Positions 62,328 to 64,000 of a DNA stretch of 64,000 bases are shown here, one piece after another. The stretch is taken from positions 1,860,001 through 1,924,000 of the forward strand of contig NZ_CP013979.1 of NCBI RefSeq assembly GCF_001660485.1, in the 5' to 3' direction. The DNA comes from Agromyces aureus (GTDB lineage: Bacteria; Actinomycetota; Actinomycetes; Actinomycetales; Microbacteriaceae). A model generated the notes under the pieces. It was not told the DNA's origin and searched no databases. It saw nothing but the letters and a program-made list of their open reading frames with translations. The position numbers and the translations under genes are program-made. Within the stretch, counting starts at the first letter, position 1. Every line of letters starts with the position of its first letter.

Positions 62328-64000
62328 TTCCGCTGCGCTGACCGTGCGGGGGCGCCTTGCGCTCACGACGGCGTCGTTCGTGCTCATGGTCGTCGCGACC
62401 ATGTCGCTCGGCCCGCTGATCGCCGACGGCGGGTGGTGGTGGCTCTGCGCGTTCGTCTCGGCCGGGGTGTTCTTCGGCGGCGCGGGCCTGCGGGCGCTCC
62501 GAGTTCCGTCGGCGCTGGTGCCCGTGCTCGAGGGCGTCGTCCTCCTGCTGCTGCTCACGCTGCTGTTCGGCGGCTCGACGTCGATCGCGTTCATCGTGCC
62601 GACGCCCGACACGTTCGCGGCCTTCGGCGAACTCTTCACCGGGTCCCAGCGGACCATCGCGCAGCAGACGGTTCCCGCGGTCGCGGTGCCCGCCCTGACG
62701 TTCGCGTTGGCGCTCGGCGTCGGCCTGCTCTCGATCCTGCTCGACGTGCTCGTGCAGATCGCGCGGGTGCCGGCCCTCGCCGCGATTCCCGCATTCGTGC
62801 CGGTGGTCATCCCGGGGTTCCTCGTCGAGGCGGGCGCCGATATCCCGGTGCTCGTCGCCACGGCGGCTGCCTACCTCCTGCTGCTGCGGGTCGACGTCCG
62901 GGTCCTGCGGCGCGCGCGGATCGACCGCGGGGACGACGAGGATGTCGCGACGGTGTCCGCGCCGAAGCGCGTCCCGGTGGCGTCCACCCTCGGCGCCTCG
63001 CTGGGCGTTGCGGCCACGGGGCTCGTCGTCGCGTCGCTGCTCACCGCTTCGACTCCCAGTATCTCCACGAGCCTCCTGCTCGGCAACGGATCGCAGGGCG
63101 CCCTCTTCGCGCGCGGCGTGAGCCCGTTCCTCGATCTCGGGCGGGACCTGCGACGACCCGAGGCGCGGCCGGCGTTCCGCTACCTCGCGCAGGACGGCGA
63201 TCGGCCCTACTTCACGCTGCTCACGCTGGATTCGTTCGAGGGCGACGTGTGGTCGGTGACCGAGACACCCGTCGACGGCGACAACACGGTCGACGCGATG
63301 GGGGCACCCGAGGGGTTGGGCGCCGAGGTCGCGACCTCCGAGCATCCGATCGACGTGCTCGTCAACGAGGTGCGCACCACGTGGTTGCCCGTGCCCTATC
63401 CGTCGACGCGCATCGAGGGCCTGAGCGGGTCCTGGTACTGGGACGACGGGCCGCTCACGGTGCGGAGCGTGGACACGAACACGGCGGGTCAGCGCTACGA
63501 GGTGACGAGGCTCGAGGTCGAACCCACGGTCGAGCAGTTGCGCGACGCGGGCGGGCCCCGGTCGGTGGATCCCCGGTTCCTCGAACTGCCCGACGCGGTT
63601 CCGCCCATCATCTCCGACACGGCCGTCCGGCTCGCGGGTTCGGCGGCGACTCCCTACGACGCGGCCGTCGCGATCCAGGCGTACCTCCGCTCGCCGGAGT
63701 TCGAGTACTCGACCGAGGCACCGGTCGCCGACGGCTACGACGGCGGTGGGTTCGAGGTCATCGCCGCCTTCCTCGAGGCCAAGAGCGGCTACTGCGTGCA
63801 CTTCGCCTCGACGATGGCGGTGCTGGCGCGCGAGGCCGGCATTCCGTCGCGCATCTCGGTCGGCTACACCTCGGGAACGCCCACGCCCGAGCGCGTCGAC
63901 GGCGTGCAGCGCGTCGAGGTCGATTCGCACGACCTGCATGCCTGGCCCGAACTCTACTTCGAGGGCGTCGGCTGGATTCCGTTCGAGCCGACGCCGGGGC
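62317..64000 (+). CDS. Transglutaminase domain membrane protein (copy 2, 3' end missing)
   Basis: The first 561 codons are present; the gene leaves the window. About seven membrane helices lie in residues 15-260, then an external domain. The catalytic nucleophile is Cys493 (KSGYCVHFASTMAVLAREAGIPSRISVGY), the His is His541 (DLHAWPELYFEGVGW) and the acidic position is Glu557 (PFEPTP), as in active TgpA-type proteins. The ATG chosen gives an 11-nt overlap with DUF58. Cross-linking or cleavage of envelope proteins or peptides is the likely reaction; the substrate is unknown. Confidence 0.93.
   Translation, partial: MHPDSAALTVRGRLALTTASFVLMVVATMSLGPLIADGGWWWLCAFVSAGVFFGGAGLRALRVPSALVPVLEGVVLLLLLTLLFGGSTSIAFIVPTPDTFAAFGELFTGSQRTIAQQTVPAVAVPALTFALALGVGLLSILLDVLVQIARVPALAAIPAFVPVVIPGFLVEAGADIPVLVATAAAYLLLLRVDVRVLRRARIDRGDDEDVATVSAPKRVPVASTLGASLGVAATGLVVASLLTASTPSISTSLLLGNGSQGALFARGVSPFLDLGRDLRRPEARPAFRYLAQDGDRPYFTLLTLDSFEGDVWSVTETPVDGDNTVDAMGAPEGLGAEVATSEHPIDVLVNEVRTTWLPVPYPSTRIEGLSGSWYWDDGPLTVRSVDTNTAGQRYEVTRLEVEPTVEQLRDAGGPRSVDPRFLELPDAVPPIISDTAVRLAGSAATPYDAAVAIQAYLRSPEFEYSTEAPVADGYDGGGFEVIAAFLEAKSGYCVHFASTMAVLAREAGIPSRISVGYTSGTPTPERVDGVQRVEVDSHDLHAWPELYFEGVGWIPFEPTPG

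Overview
The window is high-GC (about 70%), densely coded DNA from an actinobacterium. Gene content and order (leuB-ilvE-GNAT-FAH-gltX; leuC-leuD-murA-plsC-gpsA-ddl followed by DUF3515, thiL, rsmD, recG, coaD), together with GTG/TTG starts, 4-base GTGA/ATGA junctions and a very frequent GGATGCC/GGCATCC word, point to the family Microbacteriaceae, something close to Agromyces. This placement is inference from gene content and style, not from a marker search. I see no transposase, phage, plasmid or CRISPR signature and no obvious compositional island.

Layout. 1-8.4 kb is accessory: the 3' part of a lamin-tail/metallophosphoesterase gene, then a tightly coupled tyrosinase / DUF2182 membrane protein / gluzincin-protease trio, cutC and two small membrane proteins. 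8.6-20.4 kb is mainly amino-acid metabolism and tRNA charging: serA, a TetR/MFS pair with a clear palindromic operator, leuB, ilvE, a GNAT, a FAH-family enzyme, an aminotransferase/LysR divergent pair, and gltX. 20.4-30 kb holds an NYN-LOTUS protein, tRNA-Gln, DUF2277, a class A penicillin-binding protein, an MBL hydrolase, a lipid kinase, two identical tRNA-Glu genes, a long heptad-repeat membrane protein, and a TerC transporter behind a yybP-ykoY (manganese) riboswitch.

30-45.4 kb is one signalling/envelope operon: PP2C phosphatase, FHA protein, Ser/Thr kinase, degenerate-FHA/HTH protein, a 1,780-residue surface protein with about eleven Ig/cadherin-like repeats and two fibronectin type III domains, MoxR ATPase, DUF58, a transglutaminase-like membrane protein and another FHA protein. 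It matches in content the bifidobacterial PFNA cluster (pkb2-fn3-aaa-duf58-tgm). Its transglutaminase has lost all three catalytic residues. A second MoxR-DUF58-transglutaminase triad with an intact Cys/His pair begins at 59.9 kb and runs off the window.

45.4-60 kb is housekeeping. leuCD is preceded by a leaderless 17-codon ORF with three consecutive Leu codons, whose codons can pair with the leuC Shine-Dalgarno: a likely translational attenuator. Then come murA, plsC, gpsA (overlapping ddl by 101 nt), ddl, DUF3515 lipoprotein, a VWA protein, thiL, rsmD, a TPR protein, recG and coaD. At least a dozen genes have a TAnnnT -10 box 6-7 nt before the start codon, so leaderless transcription appears common here; at four junctions that box contains the upstream gene's stop codon.
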